Assembly (NCBI RefSeq): GCF_001039355.2
Contig: NW_019775389.1
Span: forward strand, 66,591 to 130,590
Origin: Lingula anatina
Lineage: Eukaryota; Brachiopoda; Lingulata; Lingulida; Lingulidae
DNA length: 64,000 nucleotides
Reading direction: 5' to 3'
Numbering within the stretch: position 1 is the first letter of the stretch; every line of letters starts with the position of its first letter. This document shows, one piece after another, positions 63,563 to 64,000 of the stretch. Below the pieces are notes generated by a model. It did not search any database and was not told the DNA's origin. It saw only the letters and a program-made list of their open reading frames with translations. Made by a program: the position numbers and the translations under genes.

Positions 63563-64000
63563 ACAAAATGGGATTGCGTCCAATTACTATCACAAGTGTA
63601 TGTACCTCTGCATTGACAATAATCGATTTTTCAATCCGAGAGAAATCACGATATGGCAATCATAATATTATTACCCTGAGTAACGGACGATTGATTGGCA
63701 CTGCTAAATATACGCGTGCTTTAATCAGTGCCCTCTTTACACTGAGCTGCGACCCTTGTGCCTCCCTGAGGAATTCTCCAATGGCTGACACAATACAGAT
63801 GATTTCAATTAGTTTATAACAGTAACTGGGACTAGAATAAAAGGTACAGGAGGAGACAGGAAGTGACGTCGAATGGTGTAAGACGTGAAGCTGCCTGGTG
63901 ATTTTTAGCTGGAAGTACCGGTACACGGGAGTGGAGCCGTGAGTGCGAAGTTGAAGCAGATTTTTCGACGGCATGGTTTGATAATTTTTTCTTTGGGGGG
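63563..64000. other. right edge, nothing recognised
   Basis: Open frames of 88 and 104 codons occur on opposite strands here. Neither matches a family I know and neither has clear splice context. The segment is upstream of gene beta. Confidence 0.4.

Noticed and set aside
63660-63974. 104-codon minus-strand frame at the right edge
   Set aside because: No recognisable domain and an overlapping frame on the other strand. It could be part of a gene outside the window, but there is nothing to support it.

Overview
The window looks like nuclear DNA of an invertebrate animal, probably marine. It is AT-rich, its genes are built from short exons with GT-AG introns, and intergenic DNA is full of small inverted-repeat transposons, retroelement fragments and microsatellites. 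The species cannot be named from sequence alone. Five single n characters (9311, 19032, 41024, 47158, 53888) look like contig joins, and two of them sit beside near-identical repeated blocks that look like unmerged overlaps or haplotypes.

Layout. (1) 1-6555, minus strand: the 5' exons of AP5M1 (mu subunit of the AP-5 adaptor complex); the gene runs off the left edge. (2) 6.6-10.9 kb: gene-poor, with small repeats. (3) 10.9-39 kb, plus strand: a tandem array of major-facilitator transporter genes resembling SLC16 monocarboxylate transporters. Four copies are intact by eye (A 10888-14857, E 22974-26270, F 29239-33331, G 34843-38942). Three are broken (B 16166-17981, C 18840-19772, D 20284-21950) and there is one stray last exon at 41354. 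All intact copies have seven coding exons with identical intron phases (1,1,2,0,1,1). An L1-type retrotransposon fragment lies between E and F. (4) 39.3-63.5 kb, minus strand: two paralogous genes, alpha (about 41.9-51.7 kb) and beta (54.1-63.5 kb). Each has a non-coding 5' exon and twelve coding exons and encodes a secreted protein of about 555 residues: a signal peptide, a cysteine-rich segment resembling a PAN/Apple domain, and three tandem domains like the C-terminal domain of CTHRC1, without a collagen stretch.

The transporter array and the secreted-protein genes converge tail to tail. Unit F carries a decayed copy of the last CTHRC1-like exon behind it, so the tandem duplication that made F and G included the end of the neighbouring gene. 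Nothing in the sequence shows a functional link between transporters and secreted proteins. The strongest candidate for something undescribed is the PAN-like plus triple CTHRC1-like architecture, including the paired loss of two cysteines in its first domain.
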